A stretch of DNA of 64,000 nt from Amycolatopsis sp. A133 (GCF_031082405.1 NZ_JAVHJU010000061.1:186001-250000), one strand, 5' to 3'. Positions 53,434-62,194 are shown, counted from the stretch's first letter. Translations and numbers: made by a program. The notes: generated by a model not told the origin, from the sequence alone.

Positions 53434-54249
53434 TCAGATGGCCTCACCGGCGTGCACCAGAGATGGCTGTGGCTGTGAGACGTGTTCATACAGCGTGACC
53501 AGCGTTTGTTCGACTGACGTGCGGTCACGTGCGTCGCACCGCACTATGGGCACGCTCGCGTCGATCGACAGAGCGTGGCGAACATCGCTGATGTCGTACG
53601 CGAACGCGCCGTCGAAGGTGTTGATGCCGACGATGTAAGGCAAGTGACGGTGTTCCAAGAGATCGATCACGGCGAACGCATCTGCCAATCGCCGGGTATC
53701 GACCAGCACGACCGCGCCGATCACATCGGGGATCAGCCCGTCCCAGATGAACGAGAACCGCGGCTGCCAGGGCATGCCGAACAGGTAGAGGTCCAGGTCC
53801 GAGCCCACCGACGATACGAGGCCGAAATCCAGGGCCAACGTGATCGTCGACTTGACCGAGTCTGGGCCGAAATCGCCGACGTTCGTCAAGATCGTCTCGC
53901 CGACGTCCGGGGGGGCCTCGGACACCGCCTCGACGAAGGTCGTCTTCCCCGTCTGGGGTCCACCTGCGACCATAATTTTCGCCGAGACCTTCGGAGAGCT
54001 GGCTGCATGTCCTGACGTAGCGTTCTCGGCTGCGATGTTCCTGGGTTCAGGGATCATCGGCATCGGTGCGGCTCCGGTCGATGCCCCGGCCTCGTGTGAA
54101 TCTGCCTGCGCTTCGGCGACGCGGGTGATGGCAGCCAGGCCGGCGTCGATGTCGATCCTTTGGGCGAGGGTGTCGTCGAGTCGACCGTAGGCCGCGCCGA
54201 GGACGTCGTCGAGTTCCGCATCGCTGATCGGGTGCTGGTCGTTGGTCAT
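53434..54249 (-). CDS. CvnD-like GTP-binding protein
   Basis: A 271-aa small GTPase-type protein. A 90-residue acidic N-terminal extension precedes the P-loop GGPQTGKTTF (96-105). Switch and G3 regions are in FGPDSVKSTITLALDFGLVS and LDLYLFGMPWQPRF, and the G4-like GINTFDGA follows. This resembles CvnD-type GTPases of actinomycete conservons and Rab-like bacterial GTPases. ATG at 54249 has AAGGAGGATCG upstream and overlaps the sigma factor stop (ATGA), so the two are coupled. No CvnA/B/C genes are present; here the partner is a sigma factor. Confidence 0.82.
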   Translation of the reverse strand: MTNDQHPISDAELDDVLGAAYGRLDDTLAQRIDIDAGLAAITRVAEAQADSHEAGASTGAAPMPMIPEPRNIAAENATSGHAASSPKVSAKIMVAGGPQTGKTTFVEAVSEAPPDVGETILTNVGDFGPDSVKSTITLALDFGLVSSVGSDLDLYLFGMPWQPRFSFIWDGLIPDVIGAVVLVDTRRLADAFAVIDLLEHRHLPYIVGINTFDGAFAYDISDVRHALSIDASVPIVRCDARDRTSVEQTLVTLYEHVSQPQPSLVHAGEAI

Positions 54250-54869
54250 CGATCCTCCTTCGCCTGCCGGTCGGCGAGTACTTGATCTTTCAGGGACTTG
54301 CGGGCGCGGGCAACGGCTTTGGCCACTGCTGCGGGGGTGGTGCCGATCAGGTGAGCCGTCTCGCGCTGGGTGAACCCGTCGGAGAGGTAGACCATCACGA
54401 GGCGCTGTTGCGAGGACAACGGCGCCAGCAAAGCTCACGCGGCGCCGGCGGACTCGATGACTTCGGCGTAGAACTCGGGCGACAGCAGAGTCGAGCACGC
54501 CGAGTCCGGCGTCACGAAGACCAGAGTCTCGTGTTTGCCCGGGGTCGTGGTCTTGAAGCACCTGCCTACAGCGGCCCGGCGTGCCCAGTCTTGGGGTGAG
54601 GCGATCTTGTCCCACCTGCGGAAGATGTCGACCAGTACGTCGTGGGCGATGTCGGCCGCATCGTGCGCGTTGGCGCCGAGCTTCATCAGAAACGCCACCA
54701 ACCGTGCGGCGTCGGCACGGTAGTACTCGTTGAAGCTTGCGAACTTGGGCCTGTTCGTGCGCTCGGTGGGTATGTGTGCGGGTTCTGTTTCGACGATGTC
54801 GGCTGGGCGCGGCGGAGCTGGCTGGCTCGCCGCCACCGGATCGGCGCCGGCCAGATCAGAGCCGGCCAT
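54246..54869 (-). pseudogene. Sigma-70 family factor interrupted by an in-frame TGA
   Basis: Two open frames in the same register are separated only by one TGA at 54435-54437. The first part carries region 2-like FNEYYRADAARLVAFLMKLG, ANAHDAADIAHDVLVDIFRR, WDKIASPQDWARRAA; the second carries region 4 LLAPLSSQQRLVMVYLSDGF, TQRETAHLIGTTPAAVAKAV, ARARKSLKDQ. Together they are a complete ECF-like sigma factor of about 207 residues. Nothing else is damaged, so the mutation is recent, or the codon is read through, or region 4 is translated separately from the TTG two codons later. ATG at 54869 overlaps the upstream small membrane gene. Confidence 0.7.
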
Positions 54870-55107
54870 GCGTGTCCTGCTCGTTCGACGTCCGGCAGGG
54901 ACTCGGACCGATCTCCATGATCGTGACTCCGTCCGGGTCGATTCCGGCGAACCTGCTTCCACCCGGAAGCCCGGCTGAGGTCCTCATTCGTTCGTTCTCA
55001 CGCGACTCGCGACGCCGCTCCCGGCGATTTTCTATCACGATCTTCGTCCCGCACAGCATCGCGACCACGACGATCACCACCCCGATCGCCACCACCATCA
55101 CCTGCAC
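54856..55107 (-). CDS. Small single-helix membrane protein
   Basis: An 83-aa protein with one membrane helix near the N-terminus (MVVAIGVVIVVVAMLCGTKI) and a strongly basic then mixed tail (ENRRERRRESRENERMRTSA, GIDPDGVTIMEIGPSPC). GTG at 55107 is preferred because GAAGGGAG lies 6 bases upstream. It overlaps the sigma factor gene by 14 bases, so it is the first gene of a membrane protein/sigma/GTPase operon and could be a membrane anchor or anti-sigma-like partner. Function is inference. Confidence 0.6.
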   Translation of the reverse strand: MQVMVVAIGVVIVVVAMLCGTKIVIENRRERRRESRENERMRTSAGLPGGSRFAGIDPDGVTIMEIGPSPCRTSNEQDTHGRL

Positions 55108-55428
55108 GCCAACTCCCTTCTGGAAGCTAACCCCGGCACCGTCGTGGCCGGCTGACCAGTAGGCGGCACTTTCCTGGTCCAGCAGGACCTTACGCAGGTC
55201 AGCGACCTGAGGATCGATGAGCACAGTTGCTGACGGCGAACGGCTCGTGCTCGGGACAGCGCTGGTGCGGGCAGGCGCGCAGCGGCGTGGTGGCGAAGGG
55301 GCTGATCGCGCCGCAGATCGACGAGCGTCGTCGTCTTGAAGATCGTCGTCGTGGCCGTGCTCGCCCGGCGGCGGGTGCGTGCGCACCGCGTCCCGAGCTT
55401 CGCAGCGCGTGGGCGGCGGAACGGGGAA
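55108..55428. other. Region upstream of the membrane protein/sigma/GTPase operon
   Basis: About 320 bases. A minus frame contains IDPQVADLRKVLLDQESAAY just before the operon, which may be a decayed coding end. No promoter or RNA is called. Confidence 0.35.
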
Positions 55429-55740
55429 TCAGCCGCCCAGCAGCGGGCAGGTCACGACGGCGATCGCGAGGAGCACGGCGGCCCCGGCGATCGCCGGTAG
55501 CGCAGTCACGGCGGCAGCCGCGAAGCCGCAGGACAGCAGGCGCTGCAGCCGGCCTGCCGGAGCCTTGGCCGATTCGAGGCGAGCCAGCCGGAGGTCGAGG
55601 TTTCCGTGGGCCATGCTAAGGGCGCCGTCGGGCGCCGAGTGCCCGGTGACGCCGACGAGGGCCGTCCGTACGGCAGGCGCGCCGCACGCTCGGACGGCGA
55701 CCGCGTCGGCGGCCAGTTCAACGAGTTCCCGCATGCCGCA
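55429..55740 (-). pseudogene. C-terminal fragment of an M56 (BlaR1-like) peptidase
   Basis: About 101 residues: RELVELAADAVAVRACGAPA, VRTALVGVTGHSAPDGALSM, LDLRLARLESAKAPAGRLQR and one C-terminal membrane helix (VTALPAIAGAAVLLAIAVVT). This corresponds to the region after the HExxH zinc motif in M56 metallopeptidases; the zinc motif and the N-terminal membrane part are missing, and the sequence upstream is unrelated. The DNA before it leads into the IS110 element, which may have caused the truncation. Confidence 0.65.
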
Positions 55741-55822
55741 GATGGACGTTTACCGAGCCGCTGGTGGAAGCCGCTGACCAGGACGGATGATTCGCCGACG
55801 AGCTGAATAGCGCCCTAGACCG

Positions 55823-55936
55823 TATGGAGGGCCGGCGCCTCGCTCGTAAGTTGGCGCGGGTTGCCGCCACGCTTGGTGGTGGTAGAGCCGCGATTTACGG
55901 GAGGCGCCGGCGTTTATCGAGCGTACGTGTGTCGGG
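55823..55936 (+). ncRNA. Candidate bridge RNA / structured left end of IS110
   Basis: GCCGGCGCCTC (55831-55841) and GAGGCGCCGGC (55901-55911) are perfectly complementary over 11 bases, closing a 59-base domain that itself contains a CCGCCAC/GTGGTGG hairpin. IS110 elements are known to express a structured bridge RNA from non-coding end DNA. The right non-coding end (57089-57323) is longer and is the alternative location. Prediction from base pairing only. Confidence 0.4.
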
Positions 55937-57088
55937 TTGGATGTTCACTCCCGGTCGGTGATGGCCTGCGCGATCGACAACGAGGCCGGCGAGGTCCGGT
56001 CGTTGAGGCTGTCGCCGAGGACCGAGGCGGTGGTGGGGTGGGTGTGTTCGCTGCCCGCTCCGGCGGCGGTGACCTACGAGGCCGGCCCGACCGGGTTCGG
56101 GCTGGCGCGGGCGCTGGAGCGGGCTGGGGTGCGGTGTGTGGTGGTCGCGCCGTCGAAGCTGGAGCGGCAGCCCGGGGATCGGGTCAAGACCGACCGCCGC
56201 GACGCCGAGCGCCTGGCGCGGCTGCTGCGGATCGGGGAGCTGCCCGCGGTGCGGGTGCCCAGTGAGGCCGAGGAAGCGGTACGGGATCTGGTGCGAGCAC
56301 GGGAGGATGTCCGCGGGGACCTGATGCGGGCTCGGCATCGGTTGTCGAAGTTGTTGCTGCGGCAGGGTTTGTTCTATGACGGCTGCGCGTGGACCGGGGC
56401 GCACGAGGTCTGGCTGCGATCGCTGAGCTTCGACCGGGTCGGGGTCCGGCTGGCGTTCGAGGAGGCCTTCGACGCGGTGCTGGCCACGCAGGCTCGCCGG
56501 GCCCGGCTGGACACGGCGATCACCGAGCTGGCCGCGACCCCGGCGTTCGCGCCGGTGGTGGGCCGGCTGGGTTGCCTGCGCGGAGTGAGCACGCTGACCG
56601 CGTTCGGCCTGGCGACCGAGATCGGGGACTGGCACCGGTTCACCGGTGCCTCGATCGGCGCCTACGTCGGGCTGGTGCCCGCGGAGTCCTCCAGCGGCGA
56701 GCACCGCCAGCAGGGAGCAATCACCAAGACCGGCAATTCCCACGCCCGGCGGTTGCTGGTCGAGGCCGCCTGGCATCACCGCAAACGCTATCGGCTCAGC
56801 CGGGAGCTGATCCGCCGTCAGGATAGTCAGCCGGCGGCGGTCCGGGCGCGGGCCGAGGCGGGCAACCGGCGGCTGCACCGCCGCTGGACACGGTTCGATG
56901 CCCGCAGCAAGCGACCCCACCGTCAGCGCGGTCGCTGTTGCCCGCGAGCTGGCCGGCTGGTGCTGGAGCCTCGCCACCATGGAGCCGAGCACAGAACCTG
57001 GCACGGGCTGACACACCCCCGAAAAGCCCGCCGGCGGGAGACCGGCATGCGCAGGCAGCGCGAGGAGCGACCCGCGATACAGCTATGA
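55937..57088 (+). CDS. IS110-family transposase
   Basis: A 383-aa DEDD-type recombinase. N-terminal RuvC-like domain begins GLDVHSRSVMACAID (first Asp), then TYEAGPTGFGLARALERAGV, VVAPSKLERQPGDRVKTDRR, DAERLARLL. The C-terminal transposase_20-type domain has LGCLRGVSTLTAFGLATEIG, then FTGASIGAYVGLVPAESSSG, EHRQQGAITKTGNSHARRLL with the conserved serine. The frame is open upstream to a stop at 55883-55885 but offers only TTG at 55937 as a start; upstream codons read RTCVG in register, so translation may begin earlier at a non-standard codon or the start may be damaged. Confidence 0.88.
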   Translation: MDVHSRSVMACAIDNEAGEVRSLRLSPRTEAVVGWVCSLPAPAAVTYEAGPTGFGLARALERAGVRCVVVAPSKLERQPGDRVKTDRRDAERLARLLRIGELPAVRVPSEAEEAVRDLVRAREDVRGDLMRARHRLSKLLLRQGLFYDGCAWTGAHEVWLRSLSFDRVGVRLAFEEAFDAVLATQARRARLDTAITELAATPAFAPVVGRLGCLRGVSTLTAFGLATEIGDWHRFTGASIGAYVGLVPAESSSGEHRQQGAITKTGNSHARRLLVEAAWHHRKRYRLSRELIRRQDSQPAAVRARAEAGNRRLHRRWTRFDARSKRPHRQRGRCCPRAGRLVLEPRHHGAEHRTWHGLTHPRKARRRETGMRRQREERPAIQL

Positions 57089-57323
57089 GCAGCACCCCAG
57101 CCGCACAGGCGACGGGGGTGCGACGCTCGACCCTAGAGACGCGGAGCGCTCCCGACGAACACCCGGTCATGCGGTAATCAACCCGCGCATATCAGCCTTG
57201 ACCGCGCGTCGACCGACACCGCCCCCGCACCGCGAGTCTCCCGCCAGCACCCCACTGACCAGGCACGACCCAATCACATCGCGCCAGCTTCAGCCTGCCC
57301 GCTTGACAAACAACCCCTCCATA

Positions 57324-58315
57324 TCAGCTGTGATGTCCAGGAAGGTTGGTCAGCCGGGTGACTGGCGGCTTGCCGCCGGTTGAGCTGTGGGGTCGATGGT
57401 GATTGTAGAAGTGCAGCCACCCCGGTAGCGCGGCCCGGCGCAGGGCCTCGGACGGGTAGAAGCGAGCGTAGGCCCAGCCCGCAGCCAGGGTCCGGTGAAA
57501 CCGCTCGATCTTGCCGTTTGTCTGCGGCCGGTAAGGCCGGGTCCGTTTCGGGGTGGCACCCAGCTCGGCGCAGGTGTCCCGCCAGGCGTGCGAGCGGTAG
57601 GCCGACCCGTTGTCGGACAACACGCGCTCGACGGTGACGCCCAGCTCGGCGAACCAGGCCATTGCCCGGCGCAGGACGGCGGTGGCAGTCATTGCGGTTT
57701 CGTCGGTGTGGATTTCGGCGTAGGCGACGCGGGAGTGGTCGTCGATGACGGTGTGCACGAATGCGGTGCCGGTGCGGGGCTTGTAGTCCGCGCCGCGAGG
57801 CAGGCCGCGGGTGGCGCGTTTGTTGATCTCGCCTTGTTGCCGGCCGACGTAGCGGTGTCCGCCGCCGTCGGGAATGTTGCCGAACTTGGTGACATCGACG
57901 TGGATCAGCGAATCGGGGTGGTCATGTTCGTAGCGGCGCAGCGGTTCGCCGGTGACCCGGTCGATGTGGGTGAGCCGGTTGATCCGGCAGCGCACCAGGA
58001 CCGCGTGCACCGTGGAGGCCGGTATCTTGAGTCGGCCGGCGATCTGGACCGGGCCCAGCCGGTGCCGCCATCGCAGCCGCGCGATCGCCCGCACCATCGG
58101 CCAGGGGTGCGGGCCGGGCTGTGAAGTGGCCGCGAACTGCGATCAGCCATCCCGGCTTCGCCCTCGGCGCGGTAGCGCCGCGCCCACTTCGCCGCAGTTC
58201 TGGGCGCGACCATGAACATCTTCGCCGCTTCGGCGCAGGTCCAGCCCTGCTCGACGATCGACCGAGCGAGCCGCAGTCGGGTGCGTGGGGTCAGGGTGGC
58301 GTTAGGGTGGGACAC
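57324..58315 (-). pseudogene. IS481 transposase with a frameshift
   Basis: The N-terminal frame starts at GTG 58315 (GGAGG upstream) with ATLTPRTRLRLARSIVEQGW, TCAEAAKMFMVAPRTAAKWA, RRYRAEGEAGMADRSSRP, the helix-turn-helix part. Near 58100 the frame shifts; the second frame begins MVRAIARLRWRHRLGPVQIA and carries the rve/DDE catalytic core: IHVDVTKFGNIPDGGGHRYV, VHTVIDDHSRVAYAEIHTDE, RVLSDNGSAYRSHAW, RTRPYRPQTNGKIERFHRTL. A one-base change in CCCCTGGCCG would join them. IS481 genes normally have one frame, so this is either inactive or uses frameshifting. The stop codon lies just outside the left terminal repeat. Confidence 0.8.
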
Positions 58316-58440
58316 GAAGGCCTCCGGAGGTGTGAAGCGGTTCCTAGACAGCTCCACTTCACAACCGGAGGCCTTCACCTGTCAGCACGACAGGCCGCGC
58401 CTGGTCACCTCAACCCGGGACAACGTCCCTGGACATCACA
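57329..58440 (-). mobile_element. IS481-family insertion sequence with 13-bp terminal inverted repeats
   Basis: TGTGATGTCCAGG (57329-57341) and CCTGGACATCACA (58428-58440) are perfect inverted ends of a 1112-bp element carrying one IS481-type transposase gene. It lies directly beside the IS110 right end and interrupts an older IS481-type transposase remnant on its right. I see no direct target duplication, so the flanks have been rearranged. Confidence 0.8.
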
Positions 58441-58649
58441 TCTAGACCTGCTTCGCCGTGGCGGCGCCAGCGGTTGACCCACTTGGACGCGCATTGGCGG
58501 GAGATGCCCATCTCGGCGGCGACGTGGGCGATCGGGCGGGTCTGGCAGCGCGCGACGAGCCGGCGGCGGCCCTCGATCGACAGCGGGGCATTACGGTGGT
58601 GCACGGACGGGTCTTTCTGATCGGCGGACGAGTTGGTCGCACTTCTCAT
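58441..58649 (-). pseudogene. N-terminal remnant of a second IS481-type transposase
   Basis: The frame gives NAPLSIEGRRRLVARCQTRP, IAHVAAEMGISRQCASKWVN, RWRRHGEAGLD, an IS481/IS630-type helix-turn-helix, and is then cut exactly at the terminal repeat of the 57329-58440 element. The catalytic part is not found on the other side, where IS110 begins. An ATG-like start lies near 58649. Confidence 0.7.
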
Positions 58650-58718
58650 CCTGCCGCCGAAAGACCCGTCCCTTGTCTCAGGCCCTCGCCCGCGTCACCA
58701 GTGTCATGACCGCAACAG

Positions 58719-60983
58719 CTAGTCATCGTGGAGCGTCGAGAACATCGAGTCGATCAGGTCGGGGCTTGGTGCCGAGGAGACTGGCGGGTTGGGAACTCGT
58801 TCGCTCTCGTCCCGGCGCTTCCGGTCCAGGTAGTCGCGGACCCGCTGGCACTCTTCGGCGAGGTCGTGTTCCTGAGTTTCCATGAAGTGCAAAATATCGT
58901 CGAAGTCAGTTCCATAAAAAACCGGTTCGTAGTCCTCGTTGGACCAATTTTCGAGTTGCTCCACGGCTAGGTCGAATTTGCGAGACATAAATTCGTCCAT
59001 GCCGATTGATGCTAATTTCGGGCTCAGTGTAGTGAGGTCTTCGACGATTGATTCAAGGCGCTGAACATCGTACCATGTCTCGATTTCTTCGATTGCTGTC
59101 GGGTATGCCTTTTCGGCCAGTTTTTCAGCGTAGGGGTGCCAGGTTGGGACCGGAGATTTGGCGACATCGAATGCCAGTTTATGAAGAGCTGTCGAGGTTG
59201 CCCCGTTGTTGACCAGGTCTTCGAGTGCTTCCAGGCCGATGGCGACGAGCTGTGGGGTATCGCCGACTGTCCTTCCCAGGCTGAGGATGAAGGAGGCTTC
59301 GACAGCTTCTTGATCCGTCCAATACTGGCTGACGCGCTGAGATCGGTCGACGATTCTGAAAACGGCGCGTTGAAGCCGCTCCGGTTGAACTGCAAACGGT
59401 GTATGCGAGTATGGGATGAGTGGCCCTTCGGGAACGGGCGGCTGGTCGGAAAACGACCAGATTGTGATGAGCTGGTCGAAGTATGCCGCGGTATCGATCA
59501 GCGCCGAAACTGTTCCGTTGTTTTCCGCCAGGTACTTGTGCAAGAAGTCTACGATCGACGGGTTGCTGAACTCGATGCGGCGTTCGCCTGTGTGGTCGTC
59601 GACCCTCACGATTACGGGTTCGAGGCGGCGAAGGGAGCGGCGGAACCGCCGGTCGGTGTCGGAGTTCGCGGGCAGCCCCAGGTGAGCGCGCCACGCTTCG
59701 CGCAGTCGGTCATGGTCCGCGGATCGATAGGCGGTGTAGAGAACCATGACCAGGGCGAGTTCGTCTGCCCCGAGAACTTTCTCGACCAGGCGTTCCCACA
59801 GATGAGCAGGGTTGTCGAGGTTGTGCCGGACGATGCTTGCGACGTCCTCGGACCCAGGGAGCAGAACCGCCTCGGCCAGCGCGTGCTCGAGCAAGCGAGG
59901 GCTGTAGTTGCGATGGGCGATAATCGATTCGTACACGTTCGGTTCGGCGAGCTGGGCGCGCTGCTCCGGCGAAAGATCGGAGAAGAAGATGTGGTTGTAG
60001 AAGATCTCCGCTCGAACCCCGCGGTCGAACCCGGCTATGTCGACAGCGCATTCGTAGGGATCCAGGCCGCGGACGTCGAGGCGGTCGTAGTGCTCACCTG
60101 CCTGGATGATCAGGTAGTTCCGACAGGTGAGCACGAGGCGTTTCGTCTCCGACTTCCGGATCATGCGGAGGAGTCGGGGCAGCTCGTAGTTCGCCACGCG
60201 GGCTGCGTTTTCGTCCAGTTTCGTCTGGCCGACGAAGTCGTCGACGAAGAAGACCTGCTTGTGGTCGTCGTCCCAGACGCGGTGGACGTCGTCGAGGCGG
60301 TTAGTGGCCTCGACCATCATGAAGCCGTCGGCCTGCAGGTCGGCGAGGAGGACGTGCGCGAGGGTCGTCTTGCCGACGCCCGGCGGGCCGACGATCAGGC
60401 AGCTGTGCTGCTCGTCGAGCAGTCGCCAGGCCTGGTCTCGCCCAGGGTAGGGGGCGAACCGGCGCAGGCTCTCCTCGACGTCGGCCGTGAGCGCGCGTGA
60501 CCGGCTCAGCACGTCGCGGTTGAGCAGTGAACCGAGGACCGAGCTGCTGGCGAGCCAGAGCCGGACGTGGCGACTCACGACCTCCGGGTGTTTCCGCAGC
60601 AGCGCGACGATCTCGTTCGCTCCGTAGACGTCGCCCGGAGACTGGACGTAGCCGGAGAAGACGGCCGCGATCTCGTCCTTGGCGGCGACGGTCAGCTCGA
60701 CGGTCGTTGCGACGAGATAGCGGTGCGGCGCGAGGCGTTTGACCTTAGGCAGCTCGACTTTCCGCAGATGCCCGATCAGCGCTTTGCGGCCCGACCTGAT
60801 CCAGTGCTTGCACTGGATCACCGTCAGCTCGCCCGAGGACGGAGCGACGTGGCGCAGGTCGATCCCGCCGTCACGGCCGCGCGCGAAGATCTCGAGCGAG
60901 CAGCCCAGTACGACCTCGAAGAGATCTTTGCAGAGCATCTCGAAGTCGAAGTCGGTCAGCCGTCCGAGATCGTATTCGTCCAC
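58719..60983 (-). CDS. Mrr-like nuclease / STAND NTPase fusion, candidate antiphage protein
   Basis: A 754-aa protein. Residues 1-130 form a restriction endonuclease-like (Mrr type) domain: FEMLCKDLFEVVLG, FARGRDGGIDLRHV with Asp42, and VIQCKHW with Gln57 and Lys59, the PD-(D/E)xK catalytic pattern. Residues about 175-330 are an nSTAND3-like NTPase: Walker A GPPGVGKTT (199-207), Walker B VFFVDDF (244-250), LTCRNYL sensor. The rest is helical sensor-type sequence. Nuclease-STAND fusions are typical of anti-phage systems that degrade DNA after recognising a phage protein. Directly downstream of the OLD-like ATPase, 122 bases apart on the same strand. Confidence 0.85.
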   Translation of the reverse strand: MDEYDLGRLTDFDFEMLCKDLFEVVLGCSLEIFARGRDGGIDLRHVAPSSGELTVIQCKHWIRSGRKALIGHLRKVELPKVKRLAPHRYLVATTVELTVAAKDEIAAVFSGYVQSPGDVYGANEIVALLRKHPEVVSRHVRLWLASSSVLGSLLNRDVLSRSRALTADVEESLRRFAPYPGRDQAWRLLDEQHSCLIVGPPGVGKTTLAHVLLADLQADGFMMVEATNRLDDVHRVWDDDHKQVFFVDDFVGQTKLDENAARVANYELPRLLRMIRKSETKRLVLTCRNYLIIQAGEHYDRLDVRGLDPYECAVDIAGFDRGVRAEIFYNHIFFSDLSPEQRAQLAEPNVYESIIAHRNYSPRLLEHALAEAVLLPGSEDVASIVRHNLDNPAHLWERLVEKVLGADELALVMVLYTAYRSADHDRLREAWRAHLGLPANSDTDRRFRRSLRRLEPVIVRVDDHTGERRIEFSNPSIVDFLHKYLAENNGTVSALIDTAAYFDQLITIWSFSDQPPVPEGPLIPYSHTPFAVQPERLQRAVFRIVDRSQRVSQYWTDQEAVEASFILSLGRTVGDTPQLVAIGLEALEDLVNNGATSTALHKLAFDVAKSPVPTWHPYAEKLAEKAYPTAIEEIETWYDVQRLESIVEDLTTLSPKLASIGMDEFMSRKFDLAVEQLENWSNEDYEPVFYGTDFDDILHFMETQEHDLAEECQRVRDYLDRKRRDESERVPNPPVSSAPSPDLIDSMFSTLHDD

Positions 60984-61105
60984 CGCGAAATCCCCTCCGC
61001 GGTCTTCGGCCGCCTGGACAGAATAGCTTCACCGGTCACGGCGGAGCAGTTGCCAGCGGCCGACCGACAAGACGGGCTTGGCTGGGGTAGGGGGAACCGG
61101 GTGGC

Positions 61106-62194
61106 TCAGGTTCGCAACGCCTCGATCAGCTCGGCGCACACGGCCAGGTTTGCCCGCACAAGAGCGTGCTGCCGGTTGAGGAGGACGACTTCCTCATGGG
61201 CTGCCCTGATGCCCAGCCCGGCCAGGAGGGCGTGCCACAGGCCGAGAACCACCGCCAGTACGATCGTAGTGGCGGGCTTGGATCGAACAGTCTGGCGTTC
61301 GTCCTCGCTGAGCTCCTCGGCGGGTTCGCCGTCGTCGGATCCGGGGGTCTCCGATCGGGGCGTCGTCAGGTCGGGGATCGCCGCCAGGGTGATCGCGATG
61401 TGAAGCAGGTTCACGTAACCCAGGCCCGAGACTTCGAGCCGCTGGGCGAAGGCTCGGTCGTCGACAGTGCCGAGGAGCACTTCCAGTACCCGGGCGAGGT
61501 AGGCGTCGTCGACGACTTGGCCGCCGATGAACGCGAACTGGTGGCTGACTCCGGACGACAGGGCGGTGAGGTGGCCGCGGACGCGCTGTTCGACGGCTTC
61601 GATCAGGCCGGTCCTTGTGAGGGCCTCCAGCAGGCGCTGCGCTCGGGCGCGGAGATCGACGAGGTTCCGATGGCCGTTGCGGGCCTGCTGTTCGGCCCGG
61701 AACAGCTCGATCAGGACCTGAGCTTCGCGCCGGGCGAGTTCATCGAGCGGGTTGCGGTAAGCAGGCAGGTAGATCAGCCGCAACGACTCGTACTCCTCCG
61801 GCTCGGCGCCGACGGTCCTCGCTCGGACGCGGCCGAGGTTGCGCTCGAGTTCGCGGGTCCAGACGGGGGCGGGCATGGCGGTGCGCTGCAGCCGTTGCCC
61901 GACAGGGCCCTCGTCGGTGTCGGCGCTGAAGGCGTACGTGACGTCGATCTCGCGGGGGAGCGCCGCACCCAGTGTGGCGACCGTCGGCCGAGGTACGTGC
62001 GGAAACGTGCGAGGGTGGGCGAGGTACAAGGAGTCGGCCACGGTGCTCTTGCCGGCGTTGTTCGCTCCGGCCAGTAGCGAGAAGCGTCCGGGAAATTCGC
62101 AGACGATCTCTTCGCCCGCCGCCGCGCGGAACCCGCGTACGGCTACCTTCTGCAGGTACACCCAGTCCTCCTGAAGCCTGCTGTCCGACGTCAT
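61106..62194 (-). CDS. OLD/RecF-like AAA ATPase, C-terminally truncated
   Basis: A 362-aa ATPase. Start of the fold VYLQKVAVRGFR, Walker A GANNAGKS (43-50), and LEVSGLGYVNLLHIAITLAA, the ABC-type signature region of OLD-family proteins. The expected Walker B (LLIEEPEAHLHP) does not appear in any frame downstream; instead the last 75 residues (LAVVLGLWHALLAGLGIRAA, LVRANLAVCAELIEALRT) are unrelated helices. So it is probably a truncated OLD protein or a specialised regulatory ATPase. Start ATG 62194 preferred; GTG 62209 possible. Divergent from the NACHT gene on its right. Confidence 0.65.
   Translation of the reverse strand: MTSDSRLQEDWVYLQKVAVRGFRAAAGEEIVCEFPGRFSLLAGANNAGKSTVADSLYLAHPRTFPHVPRPTVATLGAALPREIDVTYAFSADTDEGPVGQRLQRTAMPAPVWTRELERNLGRVRARTVGAEPEEYESLRLIYLPAYRNPLDELARREAQVLIELFRAEQQARNGHRNLVDLRARAQRLLEALTRTGLIEAVEQRVRGHLTALSSGVSHQFAFIGGQVVDDAYLARVLEVLLGTVDDRAFAQRLEVSGLGYVNLLHIAITLAAIPDLTTPRSETPGSDDGEPAEELSEDERQTVRSKPATTIVLAVVLGLWHALLAGLGIRAAHEEVVLLNRQHALVRANLAVCAELIEALRT

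Larger units (their letters stand above)
55823..57323 (+). mobile_element. IS110-family insertion sequence
   Basis: An IS110-type transposase gene with non-coding DNA on both sides. TATGGAGGG at 55823-55831 and CCCTCCATA at 57315-57323 form a 9-bp inverted repeat that I take as the subterminal ends; true ends may extend a few bases further. Total about 1.5 kb, normal for IS110. The right flank abuts the IS481 element 5 bases later. No target duplication is expected for this family. Confidence 0.75.

Noticed and set aside
57089..57314. Small gene after the IS110 transposase
   Set aside because: Frames here are short and Pro/Arg-rich; the stretch is better explained as the non-coding right end of the element.
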